From Lytechinus pictus (taxonomy: Eukaryota > Echinodermata > Echinoidea > Temnopleuroida > Toxopneustidae), in contig NW_026974140.1 in assembly GCF_037042905.1 (NCBI RefSeq), forward strand, positions 14,620,001 through 14,684,000: a stretch of 64,000 bases of DNA. Direction: 5' to 3'. Made by a program: the position numbers and the translations under genes. The notes beneath the pieces were generated by a model that was not told where the DNA came from, did not search any database, and saw only the letters and a program-made list of their open reading frames with translations. Position 1 is the stretch's first letter, and each line of letters begins with the position of its first letter. This document shows positions 23,345 through 60,400 of the stretch, one piece after another.

Positions 23345-24178
23345 AACAAGTGGAACGCCTCTGGCAGTCTCGCCTGCATTACAGGATTTAATATAGCAGC
23401 AGTGCTAACTTTGAAAACTACTATAAAATAATCATTCACAAAAACACCATTCATATAATGACATAATACCACGTTCATTGACCATAGATGACATTTGAAC
23501 AGTGACTTAAGACTTGTCAACTACACCCATGTCCACATTTCATTCACTCTATCCATAAACTTTCAAAGTTATGATGGCAATTCAACAATTACCCCAACAT
23601 GGCCTACGTTTATTGACCTTAACTGACCTTTGACCTTGGTTTTGTGACCTGAAACTCAGAGGGGGATGTTCAGTGATACTTGATTACTCTTATATCCCAA
23701 GTTTTATGAAATAGATCCATAAACTTCAGAGTTAGGATGGTAATTTAACAAAGACCCCCAACACGGCCAAAGTTCATTGACCTTAAATGACCATTGACCA
23801 TGGTCATGTGACCTGAAACTCGCACAGAATATTCAGTGGTACTTGATTAACCTAATGTCCAAGTTTCATGAACTAGATCCATAAATTTTCAAAGTTATGA
23901 AGGTAATTCAACAAATACCCCCAACTTGGCCAAAGTTCATTGACCCTAAATGACCTTTGACCTTGGTCATGTGACCTGAAACTCAGGCAGGATGTTCAGT
24001 AATACTTGATTGACCTTATGTCCAAGTTTCATGAACTAGGTCCATATACTTTCTAAGTTATGATGTCATTTCAAAAACTTAACCTTAGGTTAAGATTTGA
24101 TGTTATCACCGTCGCTATCGCCGCTATCACCGTCGGAAAAGCGGTGCCTATAGTCTCGCTATGCTATGCAGGCGAGAC
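23345..24178 (-). mobile_element. DR1-bearing interspersed element, copy 3
   Basis: Reverse orientation: AACAAGTGGAACGCCTCTGG at the left, GCTATGCAGGCGAGAC at the right. Four internal subrepeats; perfect DR1 sites (TGACCTTTGACCT on +) at 23624-23636 and 23951-23963. Intergenic. Confidence 0.8.
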
Positions 24179-24515
24179 AAAAACACAGGTTCTGGTCTTA
24201 ACAACGAAGTATAACTCATACAGCACCAAAGGTCTTTGCTTGTTGAAGACTATCAATTCCTGTACCATAATGACTATTCAAATGCTACCAGTTCATTGAC
24301 AGAATAAGATAAGATAATGTTAACAGAGGTTGTCGAACATTTATAACTCTTTTAGATGATACCAAAATTTTTAACTTGTTAAAATTTCATGCATGAAAAT
24401 AAAAATTTTAATGCTTTTTAGTGCATGTGGATGCATTCATTGATTACAATATAGAAAAGGAGTCCAATATTGAATGATTACTTTTGTTACACTTATTTAT
24501 GAGGTGACTGCAAAC

Positions 24516-24742
24516 AGTGGTGGTAAAAAGTTAGTGAACCCCACTAGAAAATGAACATATTTAAAGTTTTAAGGTTCCGCCATGTTTCAGATATTTTATA
24601 TTGAAGTCAGGTGATAAAATATTTCCATTCAATAAAGATTGTTTCTCTTGGTTTACTGAACATTGTAGGGTTGTCTATATTCAACACTCGGCATGAAAGA
24701 ATGCATTTTCTGGTGGGGTTCACTAACTTTTTAGCACAACCG
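24516..24742. mobile_element. MITE with 30-bp inverted ends, Tc1/mariner-like
   Basis: Left CAGTGGTGGTAAAAAGTTAG continuing TGAACCCCACTAGAAAATG; right end is its near-exact inverse (GGGGTTCACTAACTTTTTAG, CACAACCG), with TA after the right end. The CAGTG start and TA suggest an IS630/Tc1/mariner relative. About 227 bp, no coding. Confidence 0.65.
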
Positions 24743-26470
24743 TAAGTGAGTCCACTGTTTATGTGAATTAATTAACATTATAAAAATCATTCTAAGTACC
24801 GTATCACAGGCTCCCAACTTGTCGGAACAGTAATATGACCTGTCTACTTTTTTTTTCCTTCTGAATACTTTTTTTTTGTAGAAGGTTGGCAGGTCTGTCA
24901 TAGAATAAAATTACAGGGAATGACAATTCACCTGTTCAGTTGCTTTCTTCTCAAGAACCGTGGTTTCATCCCCCCCCCCCCATTAAAAACCACCTTTGTG
25001 TGTGAATTTAGGCCCATAAATCTCATTCAATGTAAGCAAATCATGTTTGTAATAAATATTCACAATAACACAGTATGTTAAATATAATTACTACAACCTA
25101 GGAGATCTCTATAAAGACAGTTGACATATTAATATTAAGAATGGCAAGAGCAAATCTATGAAGATAAATCAGGGCCCCATAGCAGAAAGCAGCAATTAAA
25201 TGCAAATCTAAAAATAAAACGCAAGTTGATTTCCAACCCTTCACAAGCATACGTATGAGATTTGCACTTACTTGTAAAGTTGCAATAAATAAACTAAATA
25301 ATCTAAAAATCAAACGCAATTCGATTTCCAACCCTTCACAAGCATACGTTTGAGATGTGCACTAACTTGAAAAGTTGCATTAAACAACTCAACTCTATCT
25401 GCATTGGAAACCTGATACAACACATATCTATGTAAAACATGCATTCTTCTCACAGAGACATACATACTGGTAACTGGTTTCTATCATACAAGATCAGTCA
25501 AAAACTCAAGAAAAGATTCGTCCTACCGACAGAATATTTCCTCAAACCCTACCAACCATTATTTTATGATTTTTCTTTTACAGTCAGAATCTGATAAAAT
25601 ATTTTTTTTATTATAAAAAAAATCTTTAAAAAACAATATTGTATTAATAAAAAGTACATAAGTCTATCTCAGAGATAAGAATTATTGCAAATTAACATTG
25701 CAATACACTCGATTCATAAAAGAGTAAGAATGTAGAAATGACTTATACACATCAAACTTACATGCTACAAAAATGATACAAAATAATGTTTCCTTCATGG
25801 TATCAAATAAAATGGCAGACAATGATTGGAAAAGGACCTTATTCTCACACACTGGCAAATAATAATGCAATGCATGATAATTTGCATAAAATATAGACAA
25901 ATACCTATTTGTCCCAATATGAACCTCAATTTATACAAAATATTTTGCAGCATCCAATCAGAGCAATCTACTGATCATCAATTTTTTTTTGAACAATCGT
26001 ATTTTAGTTTAAAAAATGCTTTGGTGTATCATCAATTATAAAACAAATTATCATTTGTTTAATGATAATCACAAGCCTATATAAACCCATCATTAGAGCA
26101 GAAGCCTAGCTTTATAGGGTTTTCTTTGTTCTCTTGTTCATCTTTGGCAGGCAAAAAATAATGCCAAATTGAAAGGGGCACTGATAATAATGTGATTTGA
26201 ATGAATAGAGAAAAATTTGAATAACCAAACACTGAAACGTTTTCTGGATGAATAAAAATTTACATTAGTTTATATCACAAAATAAAAAAAGAAATGTAGA
26301 CTCACATATTGATGATGTAGAGATGCCACCTTCATCAACATAAAAAAATAGTCTTAGAAAGAAAAACAGTACTTTTTAAATCTTGCAAACAATCAGTGGC
26401 GTATTTAGGGCGCAGTACATGCCCCAAGCGCCACTTTCAGGGGGGGCGCAAGAAAGGAAAAGGTAAAAAA
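24743..26470. other. Intergenic, no gene seen
   Basis: AT-rich, with a C-run (24971-24980) and a 100-bp near-duplicate pair (AATCTAAAAATAAAACGCAA near 25205 and again near 25300, followed by GATTTCCAACCCTTCACAAG in both). No gene or RNA recognised. Confidence 0.5.
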
Positions 26471-27047
26471 AACAAGTGGAATGCCTCTGGCGGTCTCACC
26501 TGCATCACGCGATTCAATATAGCAGCAGTGCTGACTTTGAAAACTACTATAACTCGCACAAGATGTTCAGTGATACTTGGTTACTCTTATGTCCACGTTT
26601 TATGAACTAGACCAATACACTTACAGAGTTATGATGGTAATTCAACAGATACCCCCATTATGGCCAAAGTTCATTGACCTTTGACCTTGGTCATGTGACT
26701 AGAAATGCGCACAGGATGTTCAGTGATACTTGATTACTCTTATGTCCAAGTTTTATGAACTAGACCAATATACTTTCAAAGTTATGATGGTAATTCAACA
26801 AATACCCCCGATTTGGCCAAAGTTCATTGACCCTAAATGACCTTTGACCTTAATCATGTGACCTGAAACTTGCACAGGATGTTCAGTGATACTTGATTAC
26901 TATTATGTCCAAGTTTCATGAATCAGATCCATATACTTTATAATTTATGCTGTCATTTCAAAAACTTAACCTTCGGTTCAGATTTGGTGTTGACGCCGCC
27001 GTCGGAAAAGCGGCCCCTATAGTCTAACTCTGCTATGCAGGTGAGAC
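26471..27047 (-). mobile_element. DR1-bearing interspersed element, copy 4 (short)
   Basis: AACAAGTGGAATGCCTCTGG at the left, GCTATGCAGGTGAGAC at the right, three subrepeats only. Perfect DR1 sites at 26675-26687 and 26838-26850. It lies about 390 bp past the MOSPD2 stop codon, so it may be transcribed within the MOSPD2 3' UTR. Confidence 0.8.
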
Positions 27048-27432
27048 AAAAATGAGGAGAAAAGGCAAAGGAAAAAGGTGAAGAAAAGAAAAAGGAAGGT
27101 AAGAATAAAGTAAGTTAAATAAAAATTAATCTGCACCATTTACACTTACAAGAATTGTGATCTGTAATTTTGCATGTGGCATAGTTGGATTGATAATGTA
27201 ATGTTACACTCTTTCTATGTATGGTGTAGTGGAAATGAACAACAACAAAAAATCATTGATTCAAATAGTATTATTATCAGTCTGAAGAACTCCTTGAAAC
27301 CTTAATACCCTGGAATGGCTTGCAATGGTTTAATCCGACCTAATTCAATATCAGTAAATGACCTGCCATAGATCAGTCTAACTCAAGTCAAGACAAATCT
27401 ACGTCCAACACACTCTGAATATTTTTTGTTTA

Positions 27433-52301
<24,869 letters not shown>

Positions 52302-52434
52302 TTTCTCCTCGCCTCTCATCAAGACTAAATTTAATGTTATTGTTTGTTAAGTTGTGCGATGAATGCCAAGAACTATGCCAAGCCAAATGTGTCTCGATTG
52401 TAAAAGCTTACATTTGATACGATAAAAGCAACTC

Positions 52435-52442
52435 CTTTTATA
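52435..52442 (-). promoter_or_regulatory. MOSPD2: Candidate TATA box for MOSPD2
   Basis: On the - strand the sequence reads CCTATAAAAGGAG, with TATAAAAG at 52442-52435, about 135 bp upstream of the ATG. This would place transcription start near 52405-52412 and give a 5' UTR of about 110 nt. It is only a motif match. Confidence 0.35.
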
Positions 52443-53928
52443 GGTTAAATTCGGGAGCAAATCATATTTCTGTTGAAAAAATCATTTTGAATACAATGAA
52501 AATCTGTTATATCATGAAAAACTTTGTCTCCCATTTTGGCTCTTCATAATACACACATTAGGGGGGGGGGGGCGGCGGATAAAAATGGGAAATGGTGGGG
52601 AAGAGCAGCCCAGGGCACCATGAATGAATGTGGAAATGTTTGTTCCCTTTGATTCCCGAACAAACCACATTACCATGTACATTTTTTTTCTTTTTTGTTG
52701 CATGTTAAATATTATATGGTCCTGTAAAGACCATGGAGTTATATGGTATAACACTTTAATAAACTATGTATATGTTGTATCAGAGTGACATTATCTGTAG
52801 TTTTCTCCCTTAAAATGACTAGTTGCCCCATTTTGCACACAACCCAACTTTAAAAAATGTTCTGAAGCCCGGCCCTGACCCCCCCCCCCCCCACCTCCAC
52901 ACTTGTCTGCCAAATAGTAAGCTTTTTTGTAAGTCTGCCACAAATATTTCTTTACTGAATTAAAAGCAGGAAGTAACGTAAGCCTATCATCACATCTGAA
53001 AATAAATGTGCGTACTGGTTGATCAAAGTAAGGTTATCAACCCTACAAACTGCTCTTTCTCCCCCCCCCCCCACCCCCTCCTCTCCCTTCTCTCTCTCTC
53101 TCTTCCCGCTTTCTTTCTCTCTATCTGTCTCCCCCCTCCCTCCCCATCTAAAGTTCCTTTTTTTTTCTACAAAAAAAATCAACTCTGCATCTGTTGTTCA
53201 GTAGCTAAATAGAAAACTAAAGCAACAACAAAAAATAACAAAGTTGCAATTATTTCAATATTAATTTAATTGAATTATTCATTTTTCCCAATTTTAATTT
53301 ATAATCACATTCAATCAAAGAAATATATCCTAGACAAAATATCATACATCACACACTTCTAATTAAGTAGATCTCTATGAATACTTCAACAAGGCATTCA
53401 ATTCAAGGTGACTCACATACATTTGCACAATAAATATCTACACAAAGACCTGTTTTTATGAAGAAAAAAATCCAGTTCATAATCAAGGATTTCAGTCCCT
53501 TTTTTCTTATATTTGTTTAGCCATTGACAAAAAGGTCATAGGAGAGTAATGTCATTAAAAAATATAGTCAATTTTTTTATGAAATGCATGCATCTGATAT
53601 TTTTTTTCATATTGTTTGAGGCAGATATGTAGTTCCACCAGTTTCTTCCTCTTTACAATGATGTCATATGTATAATTTGCAGCAATTTGAAATGTGAAAC
53701 TGGCCAAATTAAAAGTCCCTTTGAGACAAAACTATCATCCAGAAAAAATAACAAGGATTCATTTTTAGTAATATTACACTTCTATTAAACTTGGCTGCCA
53801 TCCAAGTGTACTTCACATTCTTCAATTACAAGTGACGAATGGGCATCATTATGAAGGAGGATAAATAGGCTTTTTTACTAATGTACAAAATTCTAAATCG
53901 GAAATGTGAAAAAAGTGCACGTTTAATA

Positions 53929-54086
53929 CCTTGGTCACATTTGCTCTACGGCGGCCGTACGGCGAGTCGAAAACAGCCGTTTTATTAATTTTAATTCAAA
54001 CCACCTATATGTAGTTGGACAAAAAAATGTTAAAACGGCTGTTTTCAACTCGCCGTACGGCCGCCGTAGAGCAAATGTGACCAAGG
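53929..54086. mobile_element. Hairpin MITE, TA target, about 56-bp arms
   Basis: CCTTGGTCACATTTGCTCTA through GGCGGCCGTACGGCGAGT recurs inverted with one mismatch in about 56 positions, around a 46-bp loop. TA dinucleotides flank both ends (53927-53928 and 54087-54088). GC-rich arms in an AT-rich setting make it stand out. Confidence 0.85.
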
Positions 54087-54218
54087 TATAAATATTGGGT
54101 TGAAAACAATGCTGGGGGTGATTGAATATTCAAAAAAACATAAAATCCTTGAGACTGAAAATTTTTACATGAAAATAAGAAACTTTATAAAAAAAAATTT
54201 CACATCTTAATGTCATCA

Positions 54219-54350
54219 GGGTCCCATAACACAAAGCTAAGCAATGATCGTAGAACACTTTTCTACGATTGATTGAAATGACTACAATGTACAATCAATC
54301 ATAAAAATCAAGCGTACGATTAATCACTAACCTTTGTGTTACGGAACCCA
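54219..54350. mobile_element. Small MITE (GGGTCCCATAACACAAAG)
   Basis: GGGTCCCATAACACAAAGCT and, inverted, GGGTTCCGTAACACAAAGGT, with further inverted match (GATCGTAG/TACGATTAATC). 132 bp, no coding. Confidence 0.75.
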
Positions 54351-57091
54351 GGGTGTTGTAACAAGAGATATGCATACTTTTTACAACTGATTGTAATTTT
54401 AGTACATGGTTTGCAATATACATACAGTTATACTTCATTCAATAATTGAGAGTACATTTTATGTAATAGGATATTGTACCCTATAACACAAAGAACTTGT
54501 AAAGTATTGGTAAAAAATGGTTTTCATTAGGTCATCATAATCTTTCAATGCATGCATGTACATTTCTCCCCTGCTCTAGTAAATCATCTGCTTAAGTACT
54601 TATTATATTCAGATGTATATATATATTTCTTTGCTATCATAATCAAGGTACAGTTATCTTAGTAAAAATCATTCACCTGGCTTTATCGCACATTTATGCC
54701 GAAATTAAATATGATTCAAGGCGATTTGGAAATTGCACATAGAAGAGAAAATTAATTACTTAATAAAAAACATGTATATAAATGAAACTATGATTAAGTC
54801 AAATACAAGTATAATACAATAATACACAGCTGATTCATGCATAATGGCCCCAAGTGGCCCATCTGTAGCGGTATCTTAAACCATGCATTATAAACATTGA
54901 CAAATCATTGAATCTTCTTTGGCAACTGTATACAAGGAATGCATGTATCACATCTCACATCAACTGTGAAATGTGGAGAAAAAAAATAATTTCATACAAA
55001 GTTAAGATCTTTTTTCCCAAAAGTATGTTCACACACTTCATAATTTAAATTTAGTAATTGTATAAAAATGTCACGTAATAAAAAGACAGCTTAGTAATCA
55101 TATTCTAGGTTAAGTATTAACTTTAAGTACATTATGTAACATTTATAATTTTGTTGCCGACAGTTTTGTAGCAAAAGGTGTAAATAAAAGGCTTGCTCAA
55201 TATGATATAATATTGAGTTTAAAGAATGCAGATAGTGTGGAACATTCATGATTATCTCAAACATACCAAGTATACTCTCAAACTTGTCATCAAAACAGAT
55301 TTTGAAATATCCAATCACAAATTGTTATTTTTTAATTAAGCAATATTTGCTTCAAATAAATAAAAATTTCTATCTAGAGTCCCCCACCCTTTAACTTCCC
55401 AACAACAAACTTGATTACAAGATTCATGATACATGCCTTATAACAATACAAAGTGATTGTCCCAGTTCAAAACAATTGTATGGAAATATACATTTCAAAA
55501 TCGCATAATATTACATGTAAATATTTTATGTCCATAATCTGTTCCTTTCAGCTATTTCATGGGTAGAGGTAGTATATTTCAGACTTCCTGAAAACATAAT
55601 GCGCATTTGTTTGTTTATAGTACAAAAATTATCTGCAAACTTAAATATTAATACTACTGAACAGTTGCAATCATATGTTAACATGATACATTTTACAAAA
55701 TTTTTATTATTAAACTACCGGTCATACCTTTTTTATAGGATAATAACAGAGCTGTGGATGACTAAAATAATTTTAAAAATAAAGAACATGAAAAGAGGTG
55801 AAATTGCAAAAGCTCATGTACTTTTGGTGTTTTTTTAGGATACCCCTAAAAAACTGAAAATAAGCTAGGGAAAATGCTATACTATCACACCCCTGTTAAA
55901 TTATAAAATTGTCTTCACATACCCTGCAACCAATGGAAGATCTTTAAATTAAAAAAAATAAAAAAAATATCAGTAGCTTTCCATAAAAGTCACCTGAGTG
56001 AATTTTTTTTCTCAAAAAGTAGATAAAGTACAATCTGTTATTTTGCACTTCATTTGAAAGATTGATAATGATTACACAGTAAAAAGTCTCTAATGATCTT
56101 TGCACTGTATACTTCTGCACATTATCTTAATAATATATTTACATGTTATAAGATAGATAAAAATAATTGTACACATCTGGTTTGATATTTACAGCAGAAG
56201 CAATATATACAAACTACAATTTGCATCAAAAAGCAGTATACACATACAATGCAAAAATATACATACATAACAGAAATAAGAAAATACATACATATACTTT
56301 CATAATCATACAGTATGACACAAAATACAGTTCTACAGCTGCAATCTAAGTACAAGTAATTTTTTCATAATAGCACTTTTTGCATCACTGATTCATAAGC
56401 AGGGTAAGACATTACACAGAGTTATGAATATAAAAATACACTATTCAAATAATAGTAAGAGGAATGTTAGAAACTAGTGACTTCAAAATTCCAGACAGTG
56501 GCAGTAAAGAAGGCAAGACCAACCCCTATGTAAACTGGTAAAGACAGGGTTTATAAAGGTTCATCAAAATCAGACAAAAATTAATATGATGGAAGTGTTA
56601 CATTTTTTACCAAATCAAAAGAATATTTGCAAGGAAAATAAGGACTTTATATATTGCAATCATCATCAATACCTATAAAAAGGATTTTCTTTATTCCCTT
56701 TGGAAGTATTAAACCTACAGCTCTATGGAATGACACCTTTGAAATTATTAACTGAACTACAGGTTAAAAACCATGTTACATTTTCACACAAAAAAAATAA
56801 TTGGACACCTTAAAACTTATTTCAGGACAAATAATCACCTTTTTTCAATATTTTTATATCTTCGCTAAACAGCCCTTATAGACAACTCTTCTTAAACTGT
56901 CAAGAAAACTGGAGACAATCCCGATCCAAAAGCCTCTCAATACACATACAAATAATCTCCACACAATTTACAATAGCCTCTCAAAAAATATTTCAAAAGG
57001 ATGAATAATTAACTCTCTAAGAAACAAACTAAAAATGAGATGGATGTAATATTTCATTGCAAATTACATATCGATGAGTATGAATGAAGTG

Positions 57092-57404
57092 CTAGAATGG
57101 GCCTGTAAATGTATTACTGACCGGTAATGGGTATGCGACTGGTACTTCTTGAGAGGTGTCGTTGAAGCTGTTGTCAGGCATATAGGAGGGATGGAAACCA
57201 TAGTTAGGAGGGTAAGCAAGGTTTGGATTCATGACGGAGTACACCCCTGCACCCTGGATAGGGGGGAGGTCAGGATCAACTGGTTCTGAGCGGGGGGTCT
57301 TAACCTTCTTCTTCTTCTTGCGTTTCTTGACCGGCTCCACAGGGGGTAATAAGGGAGGATTGCCGTTGGCTATGTACGAATCTCCATTCTCATCGTAAGT
57401 TAAC
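57092..57404 (-). CDS. Anoctamin terminal exon
   Basis: Acceptor TATCCTTCAG; begins LTYDENGDSYIANGNPPLLP, has a strongly basic run (KKRKKKKKVK) and a Tyr/Pro-rich end (NLAYPPNYGFHPSYMPDN), stop TAG at 57094-57092. The basic patch could bind anionic lipid, which is inference. G/C content is higher than the surrounding UTR and intron, as expected of coding sequence. Confidence 0.85.
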
Positions 57405-60400
57405 CTGAAGGATAATAAATATCAATGTTAGTCATAAGATGAAGAAAAATATTATCTAATCTCTCTCTGTTTAATACGGGATGTTACATGTGCCTACGAA
57501 TATGAGCATTTAAAGGAGAATGAAACTCTTGGAGCAAGTAAGCTTTTGTGAAAGCAGAAAAATCAAAGAATAAGATCAACAAAAGTTTGAGTAAAATAGG
57601 ACTAGCAATAGAAAAGTTATGAGCATTTGAATGTCGAGATCACTAATGCTATGGAGATCCTCCCATTGGCAATGAGACCAAGATCTATGATGTCACAGAT
57701 GAACAACTCTCCCCTTTTGGACACTGAAAATATACCCCAAAACATCTCTTTTTGCTCATTCTAATTATATGACAAACGATTCATCAATGATATAATGTTG
57801 TGAAACCTCTGTACTTGTCCTCTCATATAAAGAGAACACCTCACCTTGTGATAGACTCTATAAAAGTGAGAATATAAGTGAAATAAGTACTAAAGTAATG
57901 AGGGAGTTGTACGTGTGTGACATCACAGATCTTGGTCGCATTGCCAATGGGAGGATCTACATGGCATTAGCGATCTCGACATGCAAATGCTCATAACTTT
58001 CTTATTATTCAATCAATCTTCCTCAAACTTTCAACAATATGTTTCTTTGATTTTTCTCTTTGATATGGATTCAGCTGGTTTCAAGGGTTTCATTCTCCTT
58101 TAAAGACACATTTTAACTATTTAAAATGTCATTATGCATGTATTACACTTTTAAATTTGATAAATGATATATGTCTGTTCAACATGCATAGCTTTTTTTT
58201 CTAAAATTTTTGGGGAGATAGGTATGATGCTCAAAATAAAGAACAGCTAATTTCAAGTTGTGAATGCTATGACAGTCCTCATCAAATAAAATTAAACAAT
58301 CAGATAATTAACAATTGAAAACTTGAAAACAGTCATGAATAAACTAACTGAAATGTGTACCGGAATTAATGAAAGGGTAAAACAAATAAATGAAAAAAAT
58401 CATTATATAATTATTAGATAACAGAGAACAATATTTCTCCTTAAAAATGAATAGATTACACATGGATGATTTGTTAGAATGTAGTTACATACGAAAGTAA
58501 ATTGGCGAAAAATATTAATATAGCAGAGAAAAGAATGATATGTAGCACTAAAATCTATTTTTTTTTTGCATTAATACAAATCTTTTTACTATGAGCTGGT
58601 TGTAGACTGGCCACACTATGCACTGCTTAACTTAATATTTGTTTGTGTATTCATTTTGTTTATTTCAGGTTTTCTTGCTTGCATGATTTTCTTTCAGAAT
58701 ATGCAATCCTTTCAAAAATTTGGTGACAATGGAATTGGTTGATAATAGTATTGCCTCGACATATACATCTATTTACATATCGCACGCGCATATTGCTTGA
58801 ATTTGCTTCATTCCTGAAGGTAATAAGAATTTAATGTGGACGACATGAAAAAGGATGTTCACAGCAAGTATAAATAATAAGAAAGCTTCGACCCAATTTC
58901 ACTCTAAAAGATGGGATAAAATGTTTTATATATTCAATTACAATGATTTCACATGACCAACCACTTCAAAGAACCTGTATTAAGGTGGGATTAGTAGACA
59001 TACCCTCCACTTGATATAGACTGTAAGATACTGAAGCAGAGAGATAAAGCAGATACAAAAACAAGAGTTTGTTAGAGTTAAAGGAGAGTACAATTAGCAA
59101 TGCTAGTAGTTATAAGTCATTATTATAACTGTAAGAGACTGCAGTAAAGAGATAAACAGATAAAAAAAACAAGCATTGGTGGGAGTTAAACAAAAGTTAT
59201 TGTACATTTAGCAATGCTAGTAGTAATGAATAATTCCTTAAACTGTAAGAGACTGAGGCAAAGAGATATAGCAGACACAAAAACAAGAGTTGGTTAGAGT
59301 TTAATAAGAGTTGGAGCATATTTTACAAATGCTTGTATAATAAAGCACAATAGCTGAAATAGAAAGGGAAATTTCAGAAAATTCTGAAAGAAAAGTTTGA
59401 ATAATTTCAAATCATGTAAAGCCTTAAAGAAATTGTCATGTTGCCCTCATAAGCCCCAAATCAGAAAGATGGAGCAGTCAGTCATTCTTTTATTTTTACA
59501 CATATACCTTTGGTGCTGCGTTGCACAAACTAAATCAAATGGGATGATTCTTTATGCATTCAAAACACATATTTTCAGCTACTGAATACACACTTCAGAA
59601 AATTCTTCGCCAAACCCCAACATATTCTCACAAAAACAATGCATAAATTTGCTTATTTTGAGTCTGCTATAAAAAAAAAACAATGACAAGGAGCAATTTA
59701 GGATTCGTCGGATCAGGGCAACATAACAATTGACTAAATCCGAGATGGGTTTTGTGTGGGCCATCAAACAAAATTACTTCAACAAAAGAAGTGAGTTGTA
59801 TTTGCATCATGAATATAATTGTATGAAATGATATAAAGAGTTAGTAAACATATCAACTGCCTTAATGAAGAGGATTTTTTGTAATTCATTTAAAGATACA
59901 TCTTATCATTGATTCATTTAACACATGACCACAAGACCATCAAATGGTAAAACATAGAATGTTTTCTGATACTGATGAAGACAATGAGCATTGATATTGA
60001 TTGTGAATCATATCTTAGAGAAAAATATCAGGACTAAAGGGCAAATTATCAAAATGAAAGGAGAAAGAAAAATGGATCAGGACACATTTTTGGAAAAGAA
60101 AACAAATTATGAATGATCTAATATTAAGTGCAGATCATCTAAAGAAGTTTCATGACATTCAACCTATGGACTATAGGGTATATTCACGAACTTTGCGATA
60201 TGTAAAAATATAAATAGCTTTTCCTTTTTAAAGAAGTTTTTGAAATATTTAGAGTTTGAAGTATTTAGTTTTTAAGCATTAATATTTCAAGTATATATTT
60301 TTGTGGAGGGTTTATAGATCATGTGAAAAAAATTATCCATAAAATTGATTTTTTTTTAATACCAGGTCAAATGTACGCAAACAAAACCAACATAAAAAAC

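Larger units (their letters stand above)
52500..57091 (-). other. Space between MOSPD2 and anoctamin, including probable anoctamin 3' UTR
   Basis: Contains G-run (52561-52573), a polypyrimidine stretch (53061-53150), two MITEs (53929-54086 and 54219-54350) and otherwise AT-rich sequence. The part next to 57091 is presumably anoctamin 3' UTR; its end is not visible. No other gene seen. Confidence 0.5.

Noticed and set aside
2974..27047. CRISPR-like or satellite array
   Set aside because: Subrepeats in the DR1 elements are 150-180 bp, divergent and confined to a bounded element; nothing prokaryotic is present.
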